A stretch of 64,000 nt of DNA, taken from the NCBI GenBank assembly GCA_016703335.1, contig JADJCG010000013.1, forward strand, positions 1 to 64,000, written 5' to 3'. The first letter of the stretch is position 1; each line of letters opens with the position of its first letter. Below are positions 8,604 to 17,381 of this stretch, piece after piece. The translations under genes were made by a program, and so were the position numbers. The stretch comes from Caulobacteraceae bacterium. Its GTDB lineage: Bacteria; Pseudomonadota; Alphaproteobacteria; Caulobacterales; Aquidulcibacteraceae. The notes beneath the pieces are model-generated. The model was not told where the DNA came from. It saw nothing but the letters and a program-made list of their open reading frames with translations, and did not search any database.

Positions 8604-9524
8604 CTATTCCGCCGCTTCGGCGATCTTGAGCGAGCAGGGCGGCTCTTCGGCGGCGGCGCGCGCCTGCAGCCAGGTCGCGAAACGCTGTGCGTCCGGGCTT
8701 GGGTTGCGGCCTGTCGGCCAGCAGAGCCAGTAGGCGAACGTGTCCCGCACGGCGATGTCGAACGGCGTGACGAGCCGACCGGCGCGGATTTCGTCAATGG
8801 CGAGCCATTGGCGGCCAAGCGCGATGCCTTGTCCTGCCAGCGCGGCCTTCAGCAGGAGCGGACTGTCGTCAAACTTTGGGCCCTTGCTGGGCTCGGGCCA
8901 ATCCAGGTTCGCCGCCTGGAACCATCGCGTCCAGGGCGTCCAGGGATTGCGCAGCAACATCGCGCGCTTGAGATCTGCGGGCTCGTTAAGCTTGTGCTTG
9001 TCGCGATACTCGGGGCTGCATACAGGCGTCAGCGCTTCATCGAAGAGCTTGGTCGAATGCAATCCCGGCCAACCTCCTGCGCCAAGCCGAATGCCAAGAT
9101 CGATGCCTTCCTTGCGATAATCGTTCAGCGCCTCGGTGACGCGAAGCTCAATGTCGATGTCAGGATGCTCGGCGCGAAAATCGCCAAGGCGGGCGAACAG
9201 CCATGTTGAAGCAAGACTTGGCACCGCGGTGATGACGACGTGGCGCTGCGCCTTCGAGTGCGCGCCCTTTGGTGGCGGGAAAGCCTGCTCAAGAATAGAA
9301 AGCCCTTGGCGCACTTGCGTCTCAAGCTGCTGGCCGTCTGGAGTCAGCTGCATCGTGTTTCCAGCTCGGCGAAACAGCGTGACGCCGACGCGTTGCTCAA
9401 GCTCACGGATGCGATGGCTAACTGCGCCGTGCGTCAGGCCAAGCTCCTCGGCGGCCTTGGAGTAGGACTTCAAACGCGCGGCCGCCTCAAAGGCGCGGAG
9501 CGTCTGGAGAGAGGGCAGCGACAC
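8604..9524 (-). CDS. LysR-family transcriptional regulator (GcvA-like)
   Basis: A 306-residue regulator. The N-terminal winged helix-turn-helix reads LRAFEAAARLKSYSKAAEEL then THGAVSHRIRELEQ, followed by the linker helix and a periplasmic-binding-like effector domain from about residue 90. The ligand is unknown. It is transcribed away from the 48-residue membrane peptide at 9669, so the 144 bases between them are the likely operator region. Confidence 0.92.
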   Translation of the reverse strand: MSLPSLQTLRAFEAAARLKSYSKAAEELGLTHGAVSHRIRELEQRVGVTLFRRAGNTMQLTPDGQQLETQVRQGLSILEQAFPPPKGAHSKAQRHVVITAVPSLASTWLFARLGDFRAEHPDIDIELRVTEALNDYRKEGIDLGIRLGAGGWPGLHSTKLFDEALTPVCSPEYRDKHKLNEPADLKRAMLLRNPWTPWTRWFQAANLDWPEPSKGPKFDDSPLLLKAALAGQGIALGRQWLAIDEIRAGRLVTPFDIAVRDTFAYWLCWPTGRNPSPDAQRFATWLQARAAAEEPPCSLKIAEAAE

Positions 9525-9668
9525 CTAGTTTTGACCCCCGCGGGATGTGAATTCCGCTCACATCCAAGTCGTCCACTCTTCGTTCGGATTCAAGGGGTGG
9601 GGCGCCCACCTGAGGTCTGTCGCCGAGAGAATTTCATCGTTTCCCGGCTCAAAATTGGAGGAACGACA

Positions 9669-9815
9669 ATGCTGAAGCCTACTGGTCTTTATACCTATGC
9701 ACTCAAAAACGGCACGCCGCTCGCGGTGAAAGCCGCCTCGGTCGCGGTGGCGACATTGCTGGTGCTGCTCGTCGCCGTGCCGGTGCTCGCGATTGGCGCG
9801 GCGGTGGTTGCGTAA
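9669..9815 (+). CDS. Small hydrophobic membrane peptide, 48 aa
   Basis: Starts MLKPTGLYTYALKNGTPLAV and continues as one long hydrophobic helix rich in Ala, Val and Leu to the end. A strong ribosome site, TTGGAGGAA, lies nine bases before the ATG. It is divergent from the LysR gene, which makes it a candidate target of that regulator. I do not recognise the family. A membrane location is inferred from the helix. Confidence 0.6.
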   Translation: MLKPTGLYTYALKNGTPLAVKAASVAVATLLVLLVAVPVLAIGAAVVA

Positions 9816-9883
9816 CTCCGTCCGCCCGGCGGGGCCGCTTCCCTCGCATGCCCTAGCCGCCCCGAGCGGTCCCGCCATTTTCT

Positions 9884-11575
9884 CTATGACGTGAGCGGCA
9901 GACTCTTGAGAGCTGCTCCGGGGGTTGCGTCCTCCGTGTGGATGCGACCCCACAATCCGAGGAACAGCATCGGATAGCGAAGCGCCTCGTGCGCATCATC
10001 GGTGAAAATGGCGCGGATCGTCTCCGCGTTCGCTGCGGCGCGAACAGCTTCGACTTGCGGCAACGTTTGCGCGAGGTCAGCGGCGCGCGGCGAGATCCAC
10101 GCCGAGACCGGGACCGTAAAGCCCTTCTTCTTCGCCCAGGGTTCGGCGGCGGGGCAGTTCTTCTCCAGCCACGCACGCAGGATGTATTTGCCGAACTTGC
10201 CGCGTGTCTTGAGATTGTCAGGCAAGTGAAACGCAAACGCCGCGACTTCCGGGTCCAGAAACGGTGTCCGGCCTTCGAGACCATGCGCCATCAGCATGCG
10301 ATCTAGTTTGAGGAGCAGATCGTTGGGCAGCCAGGTTGCGATGTCGGCGCTCTGCGCTTGTTGCAATGTGCTGAAGCCGTTCGGTTGCGTGGCGTGTTTG
10401 CGCCAAGCCTCAACGGCGCCTGCGCCGAGGATCGTGTCCGTCTGAGGTTCGGCGACCCGTCCGCCTAGCCATTTAGGCCGTTGGGCGCGGCGGTAACGGG
10501 AATAACCACCAAAGAGTTCGTCGCCGCCTTCGCCGGTCAGTACGACGGTGAGCCGCTTCTTGGCTTCTTGCGCGAGCTTGTACGTTGGCAAGCACGCATA
10601 GTCCGCGACAGGATCGTCCATCGCCCACGCCACTTGCGGGACGATCGACCAGAAATCCTCTTCGCCGAAGCTGACATTATTCCAATCGAGCTTGAGTTGC
10701 CGCGCGACGTGCTCCGCTTGAGCGCGCTCATCTCGCGCGCCTTCGGCGTCAAAGCCACACGTGTACGCAACGACTGGCCGTGCATTGAGCCGCGCCATCA
10801 TCGTGGCGACGGTCGCGCTATCGATGCCACCTGAGAGGAAGAGGCCGTAGGGGACATCAGAACGCTGGTGAACTTTGATCGAGTCTTCGAGAACGCGATC
10901 GAGCTCGGCGATGGCGGCGGTATCGTCGCTAATGCGCGAACGCGCCGGCGGCAGAGCTGAGCGCGTCCGGTGGCGCTTCACTGAGCCGTTCACAATCTCG
11001 ATGATCTCACCTGGCTCGAGACGAATGACGCCGGGCCAGGCCGTCTCGTTCTCTAGCGTGTAGTGCAGTGCAGCGACTTGATTGGAGATTGCCGGGACGA
11101 CTTGTGCCTTCCCAAACGAACGGGGTTCCGAGGAAAACGCCACGGCGCCGTTGCGCGCGTAAATGTAGAGCGGCTTGATTCCGAAAGGATCGCGGACGAG
11201 CCAGGTACGGCCATCACAGCCGATGAGGCAAAACGCGTACATGCCGCGCAGGTGATCGAACCCCGCTTCGCCTTCCTGCGCATAGATGTGCAGCAGCGGT
11301 TCGAAATCCGAGCCGGTGCCGAGCTTGCCTTTGAGCTGATATGCCTCGGCCAGTTCTATGTAATTGTAGATCTCGCCATTGCCGATAATGGTGCTGCCCG
11401 CCGCATGCAGTGGCTGCCAGCCGCCCTCCAGGTCAATGATGGACAGCCGTGCATGAGCGAGTGAGTAGCGCTCGCTCTCTTCGACACGAATCCCGTTCGG
11501 CCCGCGATGCGCGATGGCATCGATTAGCGCCTGCGCGCCAGTGGCTTCGCCGATGATGCCAGCGATGCCGCACAT
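9884..11575 (-). CDS. asnB: Asparagine synthetase B-like glutamine amidotransferase
   Basis: Predicted to transfer ammonia from glutamine to an aspartyl or other carboxyl group using ATP. The ATG at 11575 puts Cys2 (MCGIAG) at the N-terminus as the amidotransferase nucleophile. The glutaminase domain contains AHRGPNG and GNGEIYNY, and the synthetase domain contains the PP-loop LFLSGGIDSATV and LTGEGGDELFGGYSRY. The protein is 563 aa. Its start overlaps the glycosyltransferase stop (TGATG), so the two are coupled. In such settings AsnB homologues often modify polysaccharides rather than make asparagine, so the substrate is open. Confidence 0.9.
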   Translation of the reverse strand: MCGIAGIIGEATGAQALIDAIAHRGPNGIRVEESERYSLAHARLSIIDLEGGWQPLHAAGSTIIGNGEIYNYIELAEAYQLKGKLGTGSDFEPLLHIYAQEGEAGFDHLRGMYAFCLIGCDGRTWLVRDPFGIKPLYIYARNGAVAFSSEPRSFGKAQVVPAISNQVAALHYTLENETAWPGVIRLEPGEIIEIVNGSVKRHRTRSALPPARSRISDDTAAIAELDRVLEDSIKVHQRSDVPYGLFLSGGIDSATVATMMARLNARPVVAYTCGFDAEGARDERAQAEHVARQLKLDWNNVSFGEEDFWSIVPQVAWAMDDPVADYACLPTYKLAQEAKKRLTVVLTGEGGDELFGGYSRYRRAQRPKWLGGRVAEPQTDTILGAGAVEAWRKHATQPNGFSTLQQAQSADIATWLPNDLLLKLDRMLMAHGLEGRTPFLDPEVAAFAFHLPDNLKTRGKFGKYILRAWLEKNCPAAEPWAKKKGFTVPVSAWISPRAADLAQTLPQVEAVRAAANAETIRAIFTDDAHEALRYPMLFLGLWGRIHTEDATPGAALKSLPLTS

Positions 11576-12639
11576 CAGAGGCCTCCTAACGTATCGAACA
11601 GCACACGCCACTGCGCGACGATGGCGCTTTCGGAAAACTCAGTTTCAACACGCTGAGCGCCGTTGGCGACGAACTTGGCCGAGAGCTCTTTGTCTGCGAG
11701 GAGCATCTTGGTCTTTGCCGCCAACGCTTCTGCGTCGTCGATCTCGATCAGGAATCCATCTTCGCCGTCGCGAATAAGCGCGCCAGGCCCCGCGGACTTC
11801 GCAGCAATCACCGGCACACCATGCGCCCAAGATTGAATGACGACATTGCCGAGTGGTTCGAAACGCGATGGAAACAGCACGAGGTCAGCCGTGCGGTAGA
11901 GTGAGGGTGCGTCGTCGCGCCAGCCTAAGAAACGCACACGGTCGGCCACGCCGAGATCTTGCGCCTGCGATTTCAAGATCGCCTCGTCCGGCCCGTCGCC
12001 CGCGATCCAGAGGTAAGCGTCAGGCAATTGCTGCAACGCGCGCAATGTAACGTCGTGGGCCTTGCTGGTATGAAGTCGTCCCATGCCGAGTAGCAATGGC
12101 ACATCGGGCGGCGTGTCGAGCGTTTCGCGCACGATGATTCCGCCTGGGTCGCGGCGCGCAAAGTTCGGAATGTAGTGTACCCTACCTTTGGGCCAGCCTT
12201 CGCGGATGATCCAATCGACAATGTCTTGTGTGTTGCCAACGAGCGCGTCGAAGCCTCGATAATTCTTCAATTTGTAATAGCCGCCCAAGCGGCCGATGCG
12301 CTTCCAGCCGCGGTGCTGGCCGGTGCTGGCCGGCGTCAGGCTGGCGGCGCGGTTCATCCAGGCGATGATGACGCGCGCGTTGTGCTCCGTCGCCATCTTT
12401 GCGATGTCGCGCGAGGTGGTGAAATCGAGCGGCTTTGAAAACGGCAGCACGCGCGTCGGGATGTTGAGAGCGCCCAGTTCCGTCTCGCGCACCGCGTGCG
12501 CGCGGATCGCCGCGCTCTGTTTTATGCCAGCGCGGTCGAAGGCGCCCGCAAGGCTCATGAAATACGCCTCGGCGCCGCCGTTCGCGGACGAGCCCATAGT
12601 CTGGAGCACGGGTGTGATTTGATGGAGCGGGAGGATCAT
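11575..12639 (-). CDS. Glycosyltransferase, GT4 family
   Basis: A 354-residue GT-B glycosyltransferase. An acceptor-side domain (NGGAEAYFMSLAGAF) is followed by the donor-binding half with LGMGRLHTSKAHD, WIAGDGPDE, FLGWRDDAP and the conserved FPSRFEPLGNVVIQSWAHG (the EX7E region). The ATG at 12639 is preferred because homology begins there; an upstream in-frame extension reads through the promoter region shared with kpsF. It is translationally coupled to asnB and divergent from the Kdo isomerase, consistent with envelope polysaccharide assembly. Confidence 0.9.
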   Translation of the reverse strand: MILPLHQITPVLQTMGSSANGGAEAYFMSLAGAFDRAGIKQSAAIRAHAVRETELGALNIPTRVLPFSKPLDFTTSRDIAKMATEHNARVIIAWMNRAASLTPASTGQHRGWKRIGRLGGYYKLKNYRGFDALVGNTQDIVDWIIREGWPKGRVHYIPNFARRDPGGIIVRETLDTPPDVPLLLGMGRLHTSKAHDVTLRALQQLPDAYLWIAGDGPDEAILKSQAQDLGVADRVRFLGWRDDAPSLYRTADLVLFPSRFEPLGNVVIQSWAHGVPVIAAKSAGPGALIRDGEDGFLIEIDDAEALAAKTKMLLADKELSAKFVANGAQRVETEFSESAIVAQWRVLFDTLGGL

Positions 12640-12730
12640 GCGGCGGCTTCCGACATAGAGGTCAGCGGCGCCCGCCTCAACCGCTTGCTCGCAGATGACT
12701 TTTCCCGGCGCGCATGCGAGAGGGGCGGCC

Positions 12731-13708
12731 ATGAGCATTATCGACCCGAAGGCCGCCGTCGCGGCGGGCCAGGACACAATCCGCGCCGAGGCGCGTGCGC
12801 TGGACACGCTGGCCGAAGCGCTAGCGGGCGAGTTGAACGAGGCCTTCGTGCATGCAGCGCGCTTGCTGGCCGAAGCCAAGGGGCGAGTCATCGTCTCAGG
12901 AATGGGCAAGTCGGGCCACATCGCGCGCAAGATCGCAGCGACCTTGGCCTCGACTGGCACGCCTGCGCAGTTCGTCCACCCGGCTGAAGCTAGCCACGGC
13001 GATCTCGGCATGATCGTCGAAGCCGATTGCGTGTTGGCGATCTCGCGCTCGGGCGAGACCGCCGAACTTTCCGATCTTCTCTATCATTGCCGCCGCATCA
13101 AAGTGCCGATCATCGGCATGACGTTTAAGCCCGGCTCTTCGCTCGCGACGGCCTCTACCGCCGCGCTTGTGCTTCCGGAGTGCGGCGAGGCCAGCGAAGA
13201 AGCGCCGGCGCCTACCATCTCCACGACGATGTGTCTTGCGCTCGGCGACGCTCTCGCAGTGGCGCTAATCAAAGCACGTGGCTTCACCGCCGATCATTTC
13301 GGCGCGATCCATCCAGGCGGCAAGCTCGGCGCTGCGCTGAAGAAAGTCACGGACGTCATGCGCGTCGGCCAAAGCGACCCGCTGATCGCCCCGGACATTT
13401 CAGTGCCGGACACCATGAAAGCCATGAGCGTCGGCGGCATCGGCGCTGTTGGAGTGATTGAAGAGGGCAAGCTGATCGGCATCGTCACCGACGGCGATCT
13501 GCGCCGGAAGCTCTCGCCAGAGATGTTCGGCAAAACTGCACGGGACATCATGACGGCGGCGCCAAAAACGATCGCGCCGGGCGCGCCGATCGCCGATGCT
13601 ATCGCGATCATGAACGAGAAGCGCATCACGTTGTTGTTTGCCGTCGAGGAGGGCAAGCCGGTTGGCGTGGTTCACATGCACGATCTGCTGGCCGCTGGTG
13701 TACGCTAG
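12731..13708 (+). CDS. kdsD: Arabinose-5-phosphate isomerase
   Basis: Isomerises ribulose-5-phosphate to arabinose-5-phosphate, the KdsA substrate. The protein is 325 aa: an N-terminal SIS sugar-isomerase domain (VIVSGMGKSGHIARKIAATL, AISRSGETAEL, HPGGKLG) followed by two CBS repeats (about residues 210-320, ITLLFAVEEGKPVGVVHMHDLL). The ATG at 12731 is chosen because the conserved N-terminus begins MSIIDPKAAV. Called KdsD or KpsF in different genomes. Confidence 0.93.
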   Translation: MSIIDPKAAVAAGQDTIRAEARALDTLAEALAGELNEAFVHAARLLAEAKGRVIVSGMGKSGHIARKIAATLASTGTPAQFVHPAEASHGDLGMIVEADCVLAISRSGETAELSDLLYHCRRIKVPIIGMTFKPGSSLATASTAALVLPECGEASEEAPAPTISTTMCLALGDALAVALIKARGFTADHFGAIHPGGKLGAALKKVTDVMRVGQSDPLIAPDISVPDTMKAMSVGGIGAVGVIEEGKLIGIVTDGDLRRKLSPEMFGKTARDIMTAAPKTIAPGAPIADAIAIMNEKRITLLFAVEEGKPVGVVHMHDLLAAGVR

Positions 13709-13727
13709 TAAATTCGGGGGACAGAGA

Positions 13728-15041
13728 ATGAAGCATCTGGTGAAGCTGGCGGTTGCCGCCTCAATGTTGTTTGCGGCCTCAGCAAGCGCGCAAACGACGA
13801 CACCGTTCCCGGCCTCTGTCGAAGCCTCAATCCAATCTGTGCTCCCTCGTATGATCGCGTGGCGCCGTGATTTCCACGAGCATCCGGAGCTTTCGTACGA
13901 GGAGGTCCGCACTTCCCGCGTCGTCGCTGCGCATTTGCGTTCGTTGCGGCTCGAAGTTCGAACAGGCGTTGCACAAACCGGCGTCGTTGGCGTCCTGCGC
14001 GGTGGTCGTCCCGGCCCGGTGATCGCGCTCCGCGCTGACATGGACGCGCTGCCTGTCACCGAGGAAGGCGATCTGCCGTTCCGTTCGCGCGCGCGCGGTC
14101 ACTACAACGGCCAGGACGTCGGCATCATGCACGCGTGCGGCCACGACACGCACGTTGCTGTGCTGATGGCTGCAGCGACGGTGCTGGCCTCGCAGCGCGA
14201 ACAACTCGCGGGCGCGGTCATCTTCGTGTTCCAACCTTCGGAAGAGGGCGCGCCTCCGGGTGGTCTTGGCGGCGCGCGCCGCATGCTGGCTGAGAACGTG
14301 TTCGGCGATCTTCAGCCTGAAGCCATCTACGGTCTGCACGCTTGGCCGCAAGCGAGCGGCACGGTGACGATGATCTCAGGCCCTATGATGGCCGGCTCTG
14401 ATCGTATCGACATCACTGTGACCGGCAGTCAGACCCACGGCGCGCAGCCGCACGCGGGCATTGATCCGATCGTCGCGTCGTCGCAGATCATCAACGCGCT
14501 GCAGACTGTCCCATCGCGCCAGATGGATGCGGTCGGCTCACCCGTGATCGTGACCATCGGCATGATCCAGGGCGGTGTGCGTTACAACATCATCCCGCAA
14601 ACCGTGCAGATGCAGGGCACGCTGCGCTATCTCAATCCGGAAACGCGCGAGCGCTTCTACGAGCGCATTCGCCGAACAATCACTGAAACCGCCGCCGCCA
14701 CTGGCGCGACGGCGGAAGTGACGATCACTGAAAATGCGATCCCAACCGTGAACCCGCCTGAACTTATGGCGCGCACGCGCGCCGCCGTGACCAGAGCGCT
14801 CGGCGAGGATCATGTCCTCAATGGTCAGCCGGTTATGCCAGCCGAGGATTTCGCCTATTTCCAACAAGCCGTTCCCGGCATCTTCTTTTTCTACGGCGTC
14901 AACCCGCCCGGCGTGACGCAAGCGGAGGCCGCGCCGAACCACAATCCGCGCTTCTTCGCGCACGAGCCGGCAATGGAAACCGCCTTGCGGGCGATGTTGG
15001 CGGTAACGCTGGATCGCGTCGGGGGAAACACCCAGAGTTGA
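13728..15041 (+). CDS. Exported M20 family amidohydrolase
   Basis: A 437-residue metal-dependent hydrolase of the M20D group (HipO/AbgB, IAA-amino-acid hydrolase type). A signal peptide (MKHLVKLAVAASMLFAASASAQ) precedes the family motifs WRRDFHEHPELSYEE, LRADMDALPV, HACGHDTHVAVL and FQPSEEGAPPGG, and the C-terminal HNPRFF. It probably cleaves N-acyl or amide bonds in the periplasm; the substrate is unknown. It follows kdsD by 19 bases. The ATG at 13728 is chosen because it begins the signal peptide. Confidence 0.92.
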   Translation: MKHLVKLAVAASMLFAASASAQTTTPFPASVEASIQSVLPRMIAWRRDFHEHPELSYEEVRTSRVVAAHLRSLRLEVRTGVAQTGVVGVLRGGRPGPVIALRADMDALPVTEEGDLPFRSRARGHYNGQDVGIMHACGHDTHVAVLMAAATVLASQREQLAGAVIFVFQPSEEGAPPGGLGGARRMLAENVFGDLQPEAIYGLHAWPQASGTVTMISGPMMAGSDRIDITVTGSQTHGAQPHAGIDPIVASSQIINALQTVPSRQMDAVGSPVIVTIGMIQGGVRYNIIPQTVQMQGTLRYLNPETRERFYERIRRTITETAAATGATAEVTITENAIPTVNPPELMARTRAAVTRALGEDHVLNGQPVMPAEDFAYFQQAVPGIFFFYGVNPPGVTQAEAAPNHNPRFFAHEPAMETALRAMLAVTLDRVGGNTQS

Positions 15042-15100
15042 TCTTGCTAACCTTGCGCCTCAGCCGCTCGGAGGTAAGCTCTCGGGCAGGGGATCGTGTC

Positions 15101-15853
15101 ATGAAGGGTGTCGTGCTCGGCGGCTTGGCCGCATTGACGTTGTCGGCGTTCGCCGCACCGGCGTTGGCTGACATTCAGTGGCAAGTCTTCGAACTCCGCC
15201 GTCAGCAATGCTACAATTCCGCCAATAGCTTCTCGCCCGAAGAGAGCATTCGCGGCTGTTCCGATCTCATCTCTATGCGCACTATCACCGGCGACGGCCG
15301 CGCGCAGGCCTATAAGCTCCGCGGCGACCGCTATCGCCAGCTCAGTGATTGGGATCGCGCGCTCTCGGACTACACCCAAGTCATCCGCATGCGCGGCGAT
15401 CACCCGGGCGCTTATTATCGCCGGAGTGAGGTCTATCTGGCCCAGGGCCAATACCAGCTCGCTATGGCTGATGCTGAGCGGGTCGTTCGGATCGCGCCGG
15501 ATACGCCCGGCGGCTATCGCATCCGGTGCGAAATCCGAGCCGTGCAAAACGTCGAACTCGACGCCGCGCGCGAAGATTGCAATCGCGCCCTTGAGATCAA
15601 CTCCATCGACACCGCCGCTTTGGCCGCCCGCGGCTTGCTCAATCTCCGCGCCCGCTCGAACGATGAAGCTTGGACGGATTTCGACGCTGCGATCTTCAAC
15701 GGCCGTCGCACGGCGCGAACTTTGTTCGGTCGCGGCGTCGCTGCGATCCGTTTAGGCCGCGCGCGCGAAGGACGCGCCGACATCGCTGCCGCCGAAGACA
15801 TGCAGGCCGAAATTGGCACGACGTTCGCGAGCTACGGCGTCACGCCTCCCTGA
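15101..15853 (+). CDS. Exported tetratricopeptide-repeat protein
   Basis: A 250-residue protein with a signal peptide ending APALAD and several TPR-like helix pairs, for example YKLRGDRYRQLSDWDRALSDY and YYRRSEVYLAQGQYQLAMADAE. Four cysteines occur in the exported part. TPR proteins are scaffolds for protein contacts; the partner is unknown. The ATG at 15101 is set by the signal peptide. Confidence 0.85.
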   Translation: MKGVVLGGLAALTLSAFAAPALADIQWQVFELRRQQCYNSANSFSPEESIRGCSDLISMRTITGDGRAQAYKLRGDRYRQLSDWDRALSDYTQVIRMRGDHPGAYYRRSEVYLAQGQYQLAMADAERVVRIAPDTPGGYRIRCEIRAVQNVELDAAREDCNRALEINSIDTAALAARGLLNLRARSNDEAWTDFDAAIFNGRRTARTLFGRGVAAIRLGRAREGRADIAAAEDMQAEIGTTFASYGVTPP

Positions 15854-15883
15854 TAGGCGTGCGACGCCCGGTCGCGCTTTTGC

Positions 15884-15912
15884 TTGACTCTGCGGTAGCA
15901 GAAAGGCCCTAT
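15884..15912 (+). promoter_or_regulatory. Possible promoter for the cold-shock gene
   Basis: TTGACT at 15884-15889, a 17-base gap, then CCCTAT at 15907-15912. This would give a leader of roughly 110 bases before the csp ATG, and long leaders are usual for cold-shock genes. The -10 match is weak. Confidence 0.35.
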
Positions 15913-16029
15913 GCGGCCCGGACGTCGGGACGATCACGACCCTCGCGGTTCATCCGCGTTGGCTACTCACCCCTAAAAGTCCAACCCGCGGGTCTATTTC
16001 AGGCGCGGGAGTTTGCGAGGAGTGCGGCC

Positions 16030-16239
16030 ATGGCGACGGGCGTGGTGAAATGGTTCAACATGCAAAAGGGTTTCGGCTTCATCGCGCCGGACGAGGGCGG
16101 GGCGGATGTCTTCGTCCATGTTAGCGCGGTTGAGCGGTCAGGCCTGACGGGTTTGAAGGAAGGCCAGGCGGTCAGCTTCGACGTCGAAAACGACCCACGC
16201 AAGAACAAGCCGTCGGCGGTGAACATTAAGCCGGTCTGA
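16030..16239 (+). CDS. Cold-shock protein
   Basis: A 69-residue single-stranded nucleic-acid-binding protein. It carries both RNP motifs, KGFGFIAPDEG and VFVHVSAV, after MATGVVKWFN, the standard CspA start. A GAGGAG-like ribosome site lies just upstream, and a strong terminator follows. Confidence 0.95.
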   Translation: MATGVVKWFNMQKGFGFIAPDEGGADVFVHVSAVERSGLTGLKEGQAVSFDVENDPRKNKPSAVNIKPV

Positions 16240-16263
16240 CGCGGTTCTTAGACTTGAAGTTTC

Positions 16264-16301
16264 AATCGCCGTGCGGTTCACCGTACGGCGATTTTGTTTT
16301 T
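16264..16301 (+). terminator. Rho-independent terminator after the cold-shock gene
   Basis: AATCGCCGTGCGG pairs with CCGTACGGCGATT (13-bp stem, one G-T pair) around a TTCA loop, followed by TTGTTTTT. It ends 14 bases before the ATG of the next gene. Confidence 0.88.
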
Positions 16302-16314
16302 CCGGGAGATTCCC

Positions 16315-17379
16315 ATGACTGCCCCGTTCCGCCTTTATGGCGCGGAGCTTTCCCCGTATTCGGTGAAGGTGCGTTCTTACCTCCGGTACAAGGGCGTCGA
16401 CTTCGAATGGCGCGCGCGCACCAACGCGAGCCAGGACGAGTTCCAGCGCTACGCCAAGCTGCCGCTGATCCCGGTGCTGGTCGACGCTGACGAAAATGCC
16501 CTGCAGGACTCGACGCCGATCATCGAGAAGCTTGAGGCGCAGTACACAGACCATTCGATCGTGCCGGAAGAGGCGTCGCTGGCGTTCCTGTCAGCGCTCA
16601 TTGAGGACTACGCCGACGAGTGGCTCAACAAGGCGATGTTCCACTACCGCTGGAGCTATCCCGAAGATCAGGAATTTGCCGCTAAGCGGATCAGCGACAT
16701 GATCTTCGAAGGCGCCGAGAAGCCGGAAGGCATCGAAGAGCAAGTCCGCACGCGGATGATCGGGCGGCTCTATCATGTCGGCTCCTCGCCCGAGACCGCA
16801 GGTCTGATCGAGGGGTCGTTCACCCGTCTCTTGAGCCTGCTCGATAAGGTCCTGGCAAAGCGCCCGTACCTGTTTGGCGGCCGACCCTCGCTCGCTGATT
16901 TCGGTCTTGCTGGCCAACTGGCGCAGCTCAACTCGGATCCGACGCCAGGCGCGTTGCTGCGGGCGCAAGCGCCGAACGTCGTGCGCTGGCTTGAGCGAAT
17001 GGAAAACCCTAGGGCTGAAGGCAGCTTCGCGTCGTTCGCCGACGTACGCGATAGCGTCGAAGACTTGCTCCGTGACGAAATTGCTGGTGCGTACCTCCTC
17101 TGGATGGACGCCAACGCGCGCGCCGTCGCTGACGACGCGTCAGGCGTGAGCGTTGATATCGCCGGCACCACCTTCGTGCAGAAGCCGCAGCGTTACGCCG
17201 CTAAGGCGTTCAGCGAACTGAAGCGCAAACGCGGCCTCGTCGAGGACGAAGCGCTTGCCGCGCTGCTCGCCGCGACCGGCGTTGATGCATTGCTTGCCGT
17301 ATCGCGTGCGGACGACGATGATGCTGGTGATGACGAAGAGGGCGGCGACGACGGCGAAGAAGCCGAAGGCGAGGAATAG
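16315..17379 (+). CDS. Glutathione S-transferase family protein with acidic tail
   Basis: A 354-residue protein. The N-terminal thioredoxin-like domain begins RLYGAELSPYSVKVRSYLRYKG and contains DSTPIIEKLE; an all-helical C-terminal domain contains LFGGRPSLADFGLAGQLAQL. It is longer than a usual GST (about 210 aa), and the last 22 residues or so are almost all Asp, Glu and Gly. The substrate is unknown. The ATG at 16315 lies just after the csp terminator. Confidence 0.85.
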   Translation: MTAPFRLYGAELSPYSVKVRSYLRYKGVDFEWRARTNASQDEFQRYAKLPLIPVLVDADENALQDSTPIIEKLEAQYTDHSIVPEEASLAFLSALIEDYADEWLNKAMFHYRWSYPEDQEFAAKRISDMIFEGAEKPEGIEEQVRTRMIGRLYHVGSSPETAGLIEGSFTRLLSLLDKVLAKRPYLFGGRPSLADFGLAGQLAQLNSDPTPGALLRAQAPNVVRWLERMENPRAEGSFASFADVRDSVEDLLRDEIAGAYLLWMDANARAVADDASGVSVDIAGTTFVQKPQRYAAKAFSELKRKRGLVEDEALAALLAATGVDALLAVSRADDDDAGDDEEGGDDGEEAEGEE

Positions 17380-17381
17380 CT

